From assembly GCA_947466555.1 (NCBI GenBank), contig CANIFK010000045.1, positions 1 through 14,361 on the forward strand: a stretch of 14,361 bases of DNA, in the 5' to 3' direction. A program made the translations under genes and the position numbers. This document shows, piece by piece, positions 1-7,493 of the stretch. Under the pieces are notes generated by a model that made no database searches, had not been told where the DNA came from, and was given only the letters and a program-made list of their open reading frames with translations. The number at the start of each line of letters is the position of its first letter. Position 1 is the stretch's first letter. This DNA comes from Acidobacteriota bacterium. GTDB taxonomy: Bacteria; Acidobacteriota; Terriglobia; Bryobacterales; Bryobacteraceae.

Positions 1-1145
1 ATCCGCTGCGATTGACGGGATTGAACCTGCCTCCGCAATTGGTTTTGCTGTGCCGGTTGTTGGCGTTGACGTTGCTGTTGACCAACCATCAGGCGCAGAT
101 TCAGACGCCGTTTCTGCCGTTCCTGGATTTCATCGATCAACTGCCGCCGGAGTTGACCCAGCGCGTGCTGCAGGTGCTGTTGGTGGTGGGTTCGCTTGGG
201 CTTCTTTTCACGAAGAAGACGCGGCTGTTTGCGGCGATGGCGGGCGTGGCGATTCTCTGCGCGGTGTTGAGTTCGCGGGGATACTACGGCAACAACAAGA
301 CCTTCGTGGGGCTGATGTTGGTGTTGGCCTCTTTGTCGAAGGAGACGGGGCCGCCGCGGCTGTTGCAGTGGCAGTTCGCGCTGGTCTACTTCGGCGCGGG
401 GCTGAACAAACTGTTGGATCCCGACTGGCAGTCGGGCCAGTTTTTCGATCACTGGGCGACGGACCGGCTGCAAAATCCGGCTTACATCTGGCTGGCGGCG
501 CAGCTGCCGCCGCTGGTGGCCGGGAAGATTTTCTGCTGGTACACGATTGTGGCGGAACTGGTGCTGGCTGTGCTGGCGGTGATGCCGCGTTTTCATCCGG
601 CTTTCATTTGGGGAAGCGGACTGTTTCAATCGGGGCTGTTGCTGTTTACCGGGGATCCGTTCAATCTGTTCTTCTACGGGATGCAGTCGTCGCTGTTCGC
701 CTTCGCGCGATGGCCGGAGGAGCGCGTTCTTGTTATCTGGGATGGCAGTTGTGGCTTCTGCCGGCGGACCAAGGAATTCGTCCAAAAGCTGGATTTTGAT
801 CCGGTATTTGAATGGCGGCCGTTGCAGTCGAATGTGGGCGATCAGTATGGATTGACGAAGGCGCAGTTGAAGCAGGCTTTGCATGCGGCGGGGCCGGGAT
901 GGCTGTTGGCGGGGTACTCGGCGGTGCGGCGGATGATACTGCACATGCCGCTGTTTGCGATGGTTCTGGTGGCGGCGGTGGCGTTCTCGCCGTGCCCGTT
1001 GGCGCGGCGGTTGGTGGTGGGGGCGACGCTGCTGTTTCTGTTGCCGGTATCGAACCCGATCGGCAATCTGATCTACGGCTGGATTGCGCGGCACCGGCAC
1101 GAGTTGCTGGCAGGGGAAACCTGCGAGCTTCCAGAACAGTCATAG
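1..1145 (+). CDS. Membrane protein with C-terminal DCC (DUF393) thiol domain, 5'-partial
   Basis: The frame is open from base 3 to the stop at 1143-1145, so the true start probably lies left of the window; a TTG at 12 is the first possible start inside it. Numbering from that TTG, residues 1-235 are hydrophobic with several likely membrane segments and resemble the HTTM/vitamin-K-carboxylase-like membrane part often found beside DCC domains. Residues 239-370 form the DCC domain: VIWDGSCGFC gives Asp244, Cys247 and Cys250 (DGxCxxC), and the C-terminal IGNLIYGWIARHRHEL is typical of the family's end. DCC proteins have a thioredoxin-like CxxC and are predicted thiol-disulfide oxidoreductases; the substrate is unknown. 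The 27-base gap to the next gene allows co-transcription. Most codons end in G. The DCC call is strong, the N-terminal family assignment weaker. Confidence 0.8.
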   Translation, partial: PLRLTGLNLPPQLVLLCRLLALTLLLTNHQAQIQTPFLPFLDFIDQLPPELTQRVLQVLLVVGSLGLLFTKKTRLFAAMAGVAILCAVLSSRGYYGNNKTFVGLMLVLASLSKETGPPRLLQWQFALVYFGAGLNKLLDPDWQSGQFFDHWATDRLQNPAYIWLAAQLPPLVAGKIFCWYTIVAELVLAVLAVMPRFHPAFIWGSGLFQSGLLLFTGDPFNLFFYGMQSSLFAFARWPEERVLVIWDGSCGFCRRTKEFVQKLDFDPVFEWRPLQSNVGDQYGLTKAQLKQALHAAGPGWLLAGYSAVRRMILHMPLFAMVLVAAVAFSPCPLARRLVVGATLLFLLPVSNPIGNLIYGWIARHRHELLAGETCELPEQS

Positions 1146-1150
1146 TAAGA

Positions 1151-1164
1151 GGGGGGGGATCCCC
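1151..1164. other. G-run with GGGGATCCCC palindrome before the secreted-protein start
   Basis: Eight G residues (1151-1158) run into ATCCCC, giving a perfect 10-base palindrome at 1155-1164. It lies between the stop at 1145 and the ATG at 1173. The purine-rich part resembles a Shine-Dalgarno sequence but sits about 20 bases from the ATG, too far for normal use unless the palindrome folds. Its role is unknown. Confidence 0.3.
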
Positions 1165-1172
1165 TTACAATC

Positions 1173-4103
1173 ATGCGAACCCTGTCTCTTTTCGCCCTGG
1201 CGTTATCTCTGCCTGCCTTCGGTCAAGTTGGCAACTTACAGGTCAGCGCGAGCGCGTTGAACTTCACCGCCCTGAGTGGCGCCGCCTTGCCGCAGAGCCA
1301 AGTGATTGGCGTTACGTCCACGGGCGTCTCGTTGCCCATTAATCTTTCCATCCGCTATTTCACAACGACGGAAGGGTGGCTGTCGGCGACGGCGGACCGG
1401 GCGGCGACGCCGGGGAATGTGACCGTCACTGTGACGCCGGCGAATCTTTCCCCGGGCAATTACACGGGGCAGGTGTTGATTATCGCCAGCGGGTCGCAGT
1501 CGGCCCTGGTGACGGTGACGTTGACGGTGAGCAGCACGACGGCGGGTGGGAGTGTTGTAACCGCTAATCCTTCGACTGTCGCGCTGACGGCGGTGACGGG
1601 CGTCACTTCACAGGCGTCCGTAAACATCAACAGCGTCGGCAACGTGCCGTTCCAGGTGTTCACGAATACGACGTCCGGCGGCAACTGGCTGTCGGTGAAT
1701 ACGGTGCTTTCGACGGCGCCAACAACGATCACGATCATCGCTAATCCGACTGCGCTCTCCTCCGGCGTTTACTCCGGCACAGTGAGCATCGCGCCGACGA
1801 ACGGCTCCCCGGGTGTTTCGATTCCGGTGTCGTTCACGGTGGGTTCCGGCGGCGGGTTGTCAGGATTCACCGTGACGCCGAGCACGGCTAACTTCTCCTA
1901 CCAGATCGGCACGGCGACTCCGGGCGGGCAGGCTTTTTACGTGAATAACTCGGCGGGGATTGTGTCTTATACCGCCTCTGGGTCCGCGTCCTGGATCCGG
2001 CTGACGAGTAACCTGAACAGCTCTCCGCTGCTGACGGTGAATGGCAATAGCAACAGTAACCTGAATATCTATGTAGACCCGACCGGGTTGACGGCGGGCA
2101 ACTACGGCGGGCTGGTGACGATCACGGCTTCCAATGGCTCCACGCAATCGGTGGCGGTTTCGCTGGCGGTGAGCGCGAACACGATTCTGACGACGAGCCC
2201 CTCTTCGCTGACCTTCAACTACTTCCCCGACGCTGGCATTCCGCTGGCGCAGCAGCTGACGGTGCAAAGCACGGGCGCAAGCGTGAACTTCACAGCGAGC
2301 GCGAGTTCGACGGGCTGGTTGCTGGTGGGGCCGCAGTTTGGGTCGACGGGTGGATCCAATGTATTGACGGTTTCGGTTTCGCCATCGGGGCTGCCGGCTG
2401 GGGTCTACTCGGGCAACATCAACGTGACGACCGGTTCGACGACCATCGCGATTCCGGTGACCATTAACGTGGGGACGTCGAGCGTTTCCGCTATTTCGGC
2501 GAACCCGGCGCTGCTGTCGTTCCAGACGCAGCTGAACGCACCGGCGGCAAGCCAGACGCTGAATCTGAATTCGGCGACGGGGAAGAACTTCCTGGCTTCT
2601 GCCAGCACGACTGGCGCGCCGTGGCTGCAGGTGACGCCGAACAGTGGGACCACACCGGCCTCATTAACGGTGAGCATTGTGCCGCAGGCGGTTTCCGCGG
2701 CTGGGGTCTATAGCGGGTTGATCCAGGTGTCGAACGTTACCGACAACACGCAGTTGACGATTCCGGTGACGATGACGGTTTCCGGGGCGACGCTATCGGC
2801 CAGCCCGCAGGCGTTGAGCTATTCGTTGACGGCGGGCGCGCCGACGCCGCTGTCGCAGGTGGTGCAGGTGAACGGATCGGTGAACACGCCGTTCACGGTG
2901 ACGAGCGATAGCGCGTGGCTGTCGACATCGCCCTCGTCGGGGACGACGCCATCGGGGTTGACCGTGTTTGCGAGCGCTGCGAATCTGACGCCAGGGAACT
3001 ACACAGGTGTGCTGACGATCAGCGGCGGTGGGGCGACGACGAGCGTCGTGGTCAACGCGTCGGTGAGCGCGAACGCGTCGCCGACTATTTCGCCCACGGC
3101 GCTTTCCTTCCAGTTTTTGACGAATGGAGAGGTTCCGCCGGCGCAGACGATTGCCGTTAACAGCACGTTGGGAACGGCCAATTTTACTGTCAGTGCTCGC
3201 ACTGATTCCGGCAACAGCTGGCTGATCGCGAACGCCAGCGGCATTTCGACTCCGGCCACGATCACTGTGCGCGTGCAGCCATCGGGGCTCGCTCCTGGCA
3301 CCTATCGCGGCGTGGTGACGGTGACGGCGTTCGGTACTGGCGAGAGCCGGAGTGCGGAGGTCACGCTGACGGTGACAACGCCTTCCGCGCCCACGCTGCG
3401 TACCGCGCTGCATGGCGCGACGCGGGAGTTGAGCGCGATTACGCCGGGGATGATTCTGAGTCTGTTAGGAACCTCCATGGGCCCGGTGACCGGGGTGAAG
3501 GGGAACGTCTCCGGCGCGGGCGCGTTTGAGACTACCTACAACGGCTACCGCGTGTTGTTCGACGGCGTACCGGCGCCCATTCTCTACATCAGCAGCACGC
3601 AGATTGATACCGTCGCGCCGTATGCGATTGCGGGCCGGCAGAGTACGCGGGTGGAGGTGGAGTACAACGGGGCGCGGTCGAACCCGAGTGACCTGATCGT
3701 TTCGCCGGATGCGGCGCCAGGGATCTTCACGGTGGACGGGAGCGGGCGCGGGCAGGCGGCGGCGATTAACCAGAGTGGCCGGCTGAATGGTCCGGCCAAT
3801 CCGGCGAGCGTGGATAGTGTGTTGGTCTTCTACGTGACCGGCGAGGGGCAGACGGAACCTGTCGGCCAGGAGGGGCGCGTGATTGCGACCGACCTGCGCA
3901 AGCCGGTGCTGCCGGTGGCGGTCAACATTGGCGGCGTGCCGGTGGAGGTGCTGTATGCGGGGTCGACGCCGGGGCAGGTGACCGGGTTGATGCAGGTGAA
4001 CGTGAAGTTGAATAGCGAGGTGCCGCGCGGGCAGGCTGTGCCGATTGAAATCCGCGTGGGCCCGGCGCCCAGTCCGGCCGGGGTGACGGTGGCGATCCAG
4101 TAA
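1173..4103 (+). CDS. Secreted seven-repeat BACON-like protein with Solibacter-type C-terminal domain (TIGR03437)
   Basis: This 976-residue protein starts with a signal peptide (MRTLSLFALALSLPAFG, probable cleavage before Gln18). Seven Ser/Thr/Gly/Val-rich repeats of about 90-100 residues follow at roughly 22-120, 128-224, 232-334, 338-434, 441-537, 541-632 and 637-735. Each carries a central W[LI]-type motif (GWLSA, NWLSV, SWIRL, GWLLV, PWLQV, AWLST, SWLIA) and a later G.Y.G.[VL].[IV] strand, the pattern of BACON or Ig-like beta sandwiches. Residues 745-976 match the C-terminal domain common in Solibacter secreted proteins (ITPGMILSLLGTSMGP, VLFDGVPAPILYIS, VFYVTGEGQT, VEVLYAGSTPGQVTGLMQVN). 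I see no cysteine and no catalytic motif, so adhesion, surface or carbohydrate-binding roles are plausible but unproven. There is no well-placed ribosome site before the ATG. A stem-loop follows 41 bases downstream. Confidence 0.85.
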   Translation: MRTLSLFALALSLPAFGQVGNLQVSASALNFTALSGAALPQSQVIGVTSTGVSLPINLSIRYFTTTEGWLSATADRAATPGNVTVTVTPANLSPGNYTGQVLIIASGSQSALVTVTLTVSSTTAGGSVVTANPSTVALTAVTGVTSQASVNINSVGNVPFQVFTNTTSGGNWLSVNTVLSTAPTTITIIANPTALSSGVYSGTVSIAPTNGSPGVSIPVSFTVGSGGGLSGFTVTPSTANFSYQIGTATPGGQAFYVNNSAGIVSYTASGSASWIRLTSNLNSSPLLTVNGNSNSNLNIYVDPTGLTAGNYGGLVTITASNGSTQSVAVSLAVSANTILTTSPSSLTFNYFPDAGIPLAQQLTVQSTGASVNFTASASSTGWLLVGPQFGSTGGSNVLTVSVSPSGLPAGVYSGNINVTTGSTTIAIPVTINVGTSSVSAISANPALLSFQTQLNAPAASQTLNLNSATGKNFLASASTTGAPWLQVTPNSGTTPASLTVSIVPQAVSAAGVYSGLIQVSNVTDNTQLTIPVTMTVSGATLSASPQALSYSLTAGAPTPLSQVVQVNGSVNTPFTVTSDSAWLSTSPSSGTTPSGLTVFASAANLTPGNYTGVLTISGGGATTSVVVNASVSANASPTISPTALSFQFLTNGEVPPAQTIAVNSTLGTANFTVSARTDSGNSWLIANASGISTPATITVRVQPSGLAPGTYRGVVTVTAFGTGESRSAEVTLTVTTPSAPTLRTALHGATRELSAITPGMILSLLGTSMGPVTGVKGNVSGAGAFETTYNGYRVLFDGVPAPILYISSTQIDTVAPYAIAGRQSTRVEVEYNGARSNPSDLIVSPDAAPGIFTVDGSGRGQAAAINQSGRLNGPANPASVDSVLVFYVTGEGQTEPVGQEGRVIATDLRKPVLPVAVNIGGVPVEVLYAGSTPGQVTGLMQVNVKLNSEVPRGQAVPIEIRVGPAPSPAGVTVAIQ

Positions 4104-4144
4104 GATTTGGCTGCGAGCCACCGGCTGTGGTGCTTTTCCACCAG

Positions 4145-4166
4145 GCGGGTTACGAAGGTAACCCGC
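4145..4166 (+). terminator. Stem-loop, possible terminator of the BACON-like gene
   Basis: Nine-base arms GCGGGTTAC (4145-4153) and GTAACCCGC (4158-4166) pair perfectly around a GAAG loop. It lies 41 bases after the stop and 69 bases before the next start. Only a mixed TAACTTGTTGG follows, with no proper U-tract, so it may be a weak terminator or a transcript-end stabiliser. The rest of the gap 4104-4235 shows no clear promoter. Confidence 0.5.
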
Positions 4167-4235
4167 TAACTTGTTGGATTATCAAGCGTGGTTGATTTGG
4201 CTGGGTACTTGCATTAGAGAGAGCAAGAGGACCCC

Positions 4236-4778
4236 ATGAATTTCACCAGCAAAACTCGTCTTTCCCTTCTCTTCGCCGCTGCCCTTCTGGTGACCGCGCC
4301 TACGGCGCTGGCCCAGCGTGGGGGTGGCCATGGCGGTGGAGGCAATCATGGCGGTGGTGGAAATCACGGCGGCGGCGGTAACCGTGGCGGAGGCAGTTTC
4401 GGCGGTGGCGGCGGCCGCTCGTACTCCGGCGGCGGCCATAGCTATGCGGCTCCGAGCCGCGGCGGTTTCAATGGTGGTGGCCGCAGTTACGCGGCGCCCA
4501 GCCGCAACTACTACAACGGCGGCGGGCGCTACTATTCCGCGCCTCGTTACTACTCTGCGCCTCGCCACTACGGTGGTGGCGGCTTCTATCCTGGCCGGTT
4601 CTACGCGGGCCGCGGCTACTTCTACGGCGGTAGCTTCTGGGCGCGTCCGTACTTTGGAATTGGGATCGGCATTCCGTATGGGTACGGGTACGCCACCAAT
4701 CGCGGTTGCGGCTGGGTGGACGGTTGGGGGAGTTTCCATCCGGCACCCTGTTACGACGACTACTACTCCGGATACTGA
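4236..4778 (+). CDS. Small Gly/Tyr-rich secreted protein
   Basis: A 180-residue protein with a clear signal peptide (residues 1-26, cleavage after ALA and before Gln27). Residues 27-66 are almost wholly glycine with His, Asn, Arg and Ser, including three tandem HGGGGN units at 32-49. Residues 67-135 are Gly/Tyr/Arg/Ser-rich, with SYAAPSR repeated at 69-75 and 84-90 and YYSAPR repeated at 99-104 and 105-110. The C-terminus is more ordered, with Trp160 and Trp164 and two cysteines (158, 172) that could form a disulfide. The ATG is preceded by AAGAGGA at a suitable distance. Low-complexity proteins of this kind occur in envelopes of many soil bacteria, but no function is known. It could be a surface, matrix or metal-binding protein; that is a guess. 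Confidence 0.75.
   Translation: MNFTSKTRLSLLFAAALLVTAPTALAQRGGGHGGGGNHGGGGNHGGGGNRGGGSFGGGGGRSYSGGGHSYAAPSRGGFNGGGRSYAAPSRNYYNGGGRYYSAPRYYSAPRHYGGGGFYPGRFYAGRGYFYGGSFWARPYFGIGIGIPYGYGYATNRGCGWVDGWGSFHPAPCYDDYYSGY
4329..4382 (+). repeat. Three tandem 18-base units encoding HGGGGN
   Basis: Three in-frame 18-base units, each starting CA(T/C)GGCGG and ending AA(T/C), encode HGGGGN three times inside the Gly-rich gene. They differ mainly at third codon positions, so the repeat has diverged at silent sites while the peptide is kept. Confidence 0.7.
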
Positions 4779-4785
4779 GCTGGCG

Positions 4786-4806
4786 CGGTACCCTGAATAG
4801 GTACCG
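4786..4806 (+). promoter_or_regulatory. Inverted repeat just before the deoxyhypusine-synthase-like start codon
   Basis: Perfect 7-base arms CGGTACC (4786-4792) and GGTACCG (4800-4806) flank the 7-base spacer CTGAATA. The hairpin ends 3 bases before the ATG at 4810 and begins 7 bases after the previous stop. No Shine-Dalgarno sequence is visible beside it. It could be a weak terminator, an operator, or a structure that limits translation initiation. Confidence 0.45.
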
Positions 4807-4809
4807 TTC

Positions 4810-5766
4810 ATGAGCATCTACACCGTTCGGCCAATGGATTTCAGCGGCCTGAAAACCGTCTCTCTACATGGCCGCGGAGGCAAGGTGACCCCGGAGATGT
4901 TTGGGAAACCACACGTCGCCGGGACCCCGCTTTCCTCCTTCCTCGACAGCCTGCCTCGCATTCTGGCGGCGGATACACTGCGGGAGGTGGCGGGGAAGAT
5001 CCTGGAAGCGCGGGCGAAAAAACGCTCGATTCTTTGGGGAATTGGCGGCCATGTCATCAAAGTCGGCCTGGCGCCGATTCTGCTCGATCTGGCTGATAAG
5101 GGCTTCGCGCATGGGTTTTCGATGAATGGGTCGGCGACGATTCACGACTACGAGATCGCCGTGGCCGGGCATTCGAGCGAAGATGTGGAAGCGGTGTTGC
5201 CGGACGGGAGTTTTGGTTCCGCCGAGGAGACCGGGCGGGATTTGAATGACGCCATCAACGGCGCGGCTGACGATGTGGGCATGGGTGAGGCGATCTGCCG
5301 GAAGATCACCGAGCTGGCCGATCCGCGCTACGCGGCGGCGAGCTTGTTGCACGGCGCCTATGCGCGGAAGCTGCCGGTGACGGTGCATGTGGCCGTCGGC
5401 ACCGATACACCGCATACGCATCCCGGAGCCGATGGCGCCGCGATCGGGCGCACGTCGCATCACGATTTCCGGCTGCTGTGCGAGATGATACGCGGGCTGG
5501 ACGAGGGCGGGGTGTACTTGAACGTCGGCTCGGCCGTGGTGATGCCGGAAGTGTTTTTGAAGGCCGTGAGCGTGGTGCGCAATTTGGGGTATCCGCTGCG
5601 GAACTTCACCACCGTGAACTTCGACTTTTTGCAGCATTACCGTCCGAGTGTGAACGTCGTGAAGCGGCCGCACGCCAACGCCGGGGGCAAGGGCTATGCG
5701 TTGACCGGGCACCACGAAATCATGATCCCGCTGCTGGCCGCGATTCTGGTTGAGGGCGGCCAATGA
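4810..5766 (+). CDS. Deoxyhypusine-synthase-like family protein
   Basis: This 318-residue protein looks like a bacterial member of the deoxyhypusine synthase (DHS) superfamily, which uses NAD and transfers an aminobutyl group from spermidine. Family-like blocks, in order, are GIGGHVIKVGLAPILLDL (77-94), MNGSATIHDYEIA (105-117), HVAVGTDTPHTHP (193-205), GGVYLNVGSAVVMPEVFLKA (233-252) and GGKGYALTGHHEIMIPLLAA (292-311). By eye, Lys294 in GGKGY lines up with the catalytic lysine of eukaryotic DHS (WGKI). The GGGVVKHH stretch of true DHS is replaced by VGSAVVMPE, so the active-site histidine is missing. Bacteria generally lack eIF5A, so hypusination is unlikely; homospermidine or another polyamine or NAD reaction is possible. 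An in-frame TAG at 4798 makes 4810 the first start. The stop overlaps the next gene by 4 bases and mtnA follows. Confidence 0.7.
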   Translation: MSIYTVRPMDFSGLKTVSLHGRGGKVTPEMFGKPHVAGTPLSSFLDSLPRILAADTLREVAGKILEARAKKRSILWGIGGHVIKVGLAPILLDLADKGFAHGFSMNGSATIHDYEIAVAGHSSEDVEAVLPDGSFGSAEETGRDLNDAINGAADDVGMGEAICRKITELADPRYAAASLLHGAYARKLPVTVHVAVGTDTPHTHPGADGAAIGRTSHHDFRLLCEMIRGLDEGGVYLNVGSAVVMPEVFLKAVSVVRNLGYPLRNFTTVNFDFLQHYRPSVNVVKRPHANAGGKGYALTGHHEIMIPLLAAILVEGGQ

Positions 5767-6455
5767 GCGAGAGCCCCAATTGGGGTTGGAAGGAAGTCGT
5801 CATCGCCATCAGCCTGATGATTCCGGCGATGCTGCTTGGTTCGATCGGCGCGGTGGGCGTGGGCTGGCTGTTGCTGGGGCATTCGCCGAGCCAGGTGCAG
5901 ATCGCGATTCCGGGGCAGTCGGCCGCGTATGGGTTGTGGCTGGGCTCGGTATGGCTGTTGTTGCGCCGGCCGGAGCGGGTGTTCTGGCGGGACCTGCATT
6001 TTGATTGGCCCGCGGAGGGTCCGTGGGTCTATTTGGCAATTGGTCCGGGGCTGGCGCTGGGGGCGGGGCTATTGGCCAGTTTGCTGCATGCGAAGAACAT
6101 TCAGAACGGGCTGATGGAGCAGTTGCTGTCCGATCCCGTGGGGTGCCGGCTGCTGGTGCTGTTCGGCATCACGGGCGCGCCGCTGATTGAAGAGTTGCTG
6201 TTTCGCGGGATTATTTTGCCTGTTGCGTTGCGCAGTATGGGGACGGCGGCGGGGTTGCTCGTCACCTCCATTCCCTTCGCGATTATGCATGGGCCGATGT
6301 ACGACTGGAGCTGGCAGCATCTGCTGCTGCTGGTGGTTGTAAGCGTTGTTTTCGGGCTGGTGCGAATCCGGTCCAACTCCACGCTGGCTTCCACGATTAC
6401 CCACGGCGCATACAATCTGACGATGTTCGCCGGACACTTTCTCACACCACAATAG
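5763..6455 (+). CDS. CPBP-family intramembrane metalloprotease (Abi/CAAX prenyl protease 2-like)
   Basis: A 230-residue multi-pass membrane protein with hydrophobic stretches near 11-40, 52-68, 88-108, 125-142, 160-176 and 186-200. It has the three CPBP signatures: EELLFRG at 143-149 (Glu143, Glu144, Arg148), AIMHG with His176, and the THGAYNLT block with His214. These supply the expected glutamate and histidine residues of the intramembrane metalloprotease active site. The family includes CAAX-type proteases and bacteriocin self-immunity proteins, and the substrate cannot be told from sequence. The ATG overlaps the preceding stop as ATGA and has GAGGG (5752-5756) at good spacing, so translation is probably coupled. 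Its position between two cytosolic metabolic enzymes is unexplained. Confidence 0.88.
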   Translation: MSESPNWGWKEVVIAISLMIPAMLLGSIGAVGVGWLLLGHSPSQVQIAIPGQSAAYGLWLGSVWLLLRRPERVFWRDLHFDWPAEGPWVYLAIGPGLALGAGLLASLLHAKNIQNGLMEQLLSDPVGCRLLVLFGITGAPLIEELLFRGIILPVALRSMGTAAGLLVTSIPFAIMHGPMYDWSWQHLLLLVVVSVVFGLVRIRSNSTLASTITHGAYNLTMFAGHFLTPQ

Positions 6456-6461
6456 GAAAAC

Positions 6462-7493
6462 ATGCTCGAAACTATCGAATGGACTCCGCTAGGGGTCGTA
6501 ATGATTGACCAGACGTTGCTGCCGACGCAGACGGTCTTCGTCACCTGCACCGATTATTTGGAAGTCGCCAGCGCGATCAAGACGATGATCATTCGCGGGG
6601 CTCCCGCCATTGGCGTGGCCGCGGCGATGGGCGTTGCCATTGGCGTGCAGAAGTCCGCCGATCCGGATGCCGATTTCGCGACGATCTGCGACACGCTGGC
6701 GGCGACGCGGCCGACCGCGGTGAACCTGTTCTGGGGCATTGAACGGATGCGCCGTTTGTGGGCATCGCTCGCGGGGAAACCGGTGGCGGAGAAGCAGGCG
6801 GCGATGATCGCCGAAGCGGTTCTGGTGAAGGACGAAGACGTCGCCATTTGCAAAGAGATTGGCCGGCATGGCGCGCCGCTGGTTCCGGATGGCAAGACGG
6901 TGTTGACGCACTGCAACGCCGGGGCGCTGGCGACGGCGGGCTACGGCACGGCGCTGGGCGTGATCCGCGCGGCGGTGGAAGCGGGCAAGAAGATTGACGT
7001 GTTTGCCGACGAGACGCGGCCGTTTCTGCAGGGCGCGCGGTTGACGGCGTGGGAATTGATGCAGGACAAGATTCCGACGACATTGATCACCGACAACATG
7101 GCCGGGCATTTTCTGAAGTCCGGGCGGATTGGATGCGTTGTTGTGGGCGCGGATCGCATTGCGGCCAACGGCGATGTGGCGAACAAGATCGGCACCTATT
7201 CGGTGGCGGTTCTGGCGAAGGAAAATGGCGTGCCGTTTTACGTGGCCGCGCCGATTTCGACGCTTGATCTGACGTTGACGGATGGATCTTTGATTCCGAT
7301 CGAAGAGCGTTCGGCCGCGGAAGTGACGTCGGTTTTCGGCGTTCCGGTGGCGCCGGAAGGAGTGGGCGTTTGCAACCCCGCTTTCGACGTGACGCCGAAC
7401 CGTTACGTGGCCGGCATCATTACCGAATATGGCGTGGCCACTGCTCCGTTCGAAGAAAACCTGCGCGCGTTGGCGGCGAAGGCGAAGAAGTAG
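6462..7493 (+). CDS. mtnA: S-methyl-5-thioribose-1-phosphate isomerase
   Basis: The enzyme converts methylthioribose-1-phosphate to methylthioribulose-1-phosphate in methionine salvage, which recycles methylthioadenosine from polyamine synthesis. The 343-residue length fits the family. Typical motifs are IIRGAPAIG (43-51), THCNAGALAT (149-158) with the catalytic-type Cys151, DETRPFLQGARLTAWEL (183-199), VVGADRIAANGDVANKIGT (227-245) with the catalytic-type Asp231, and NPAFDVTPNRYVAGIITE (305-322). The start METIEW-like sequence (MLETIEWTPLGVVMIDQ) is usual for MtnA and is preceded by AGGAAAA (6454-6460), which overlaps the preceding stop. It is the last gene of the operon, and its TAG directly abuts the convergent uvrA stop. 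An eIF2B-alpha or ribose-1,5-bisphosphate isomerase relative is less likely given these motifs. Confidence 0.95.
   Translation: MLETIEWTPLGVVMIDQTLLPTQTVFVTCTDYLEVASAIKTMIIRGAPAIGVAAAMGVAIGVQKSADPDADFATICDTLAATRPTAVNLFWGIERMRRLWASLAGKPVAEKQAAMIAEAVLVKDEDVAICKEIGRHGAPLVPDGKTVLTHCNAGALATAGYGTALGVIRAAVEAGKKIDVFADETRPFLQGARLTAWELMQDKIPTTLITDNMAGHFLKSGRIGCVVVGADRIAANGDVANKIGTYSVAVLAKENGVPFYVAAPISTLDLTLTDGSLIPIEERSAAEVTSVFGVPVAPEGVGVCNPAFDVTPNRYVAGIITEYGVATAPFEENLRALAAKAKK

Noticed and set aside
1166..1171. TACAAT just before the ATG of the BACON-like gene, as a -10 box for a leaderless transcript
   Set aside because: A start site would fall about 6-8 bases downstream, inside the coding sequence, and no -35 box is seen at the right distance.
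4192..4220. TTGATT and TAGAGA at 17-base spacing as a promoter for the Gly-rich gene
   Set aside because: The proposed -10 matches at only 3 of 6 positions and the site would place the start on the ribosome site.
4329..4382. The short tandem repeats as a CRISPR array or mobile repeat
   Set aside because: The units are contiguous, in frame and encode a Gly-rich peptide; there are no spacers.
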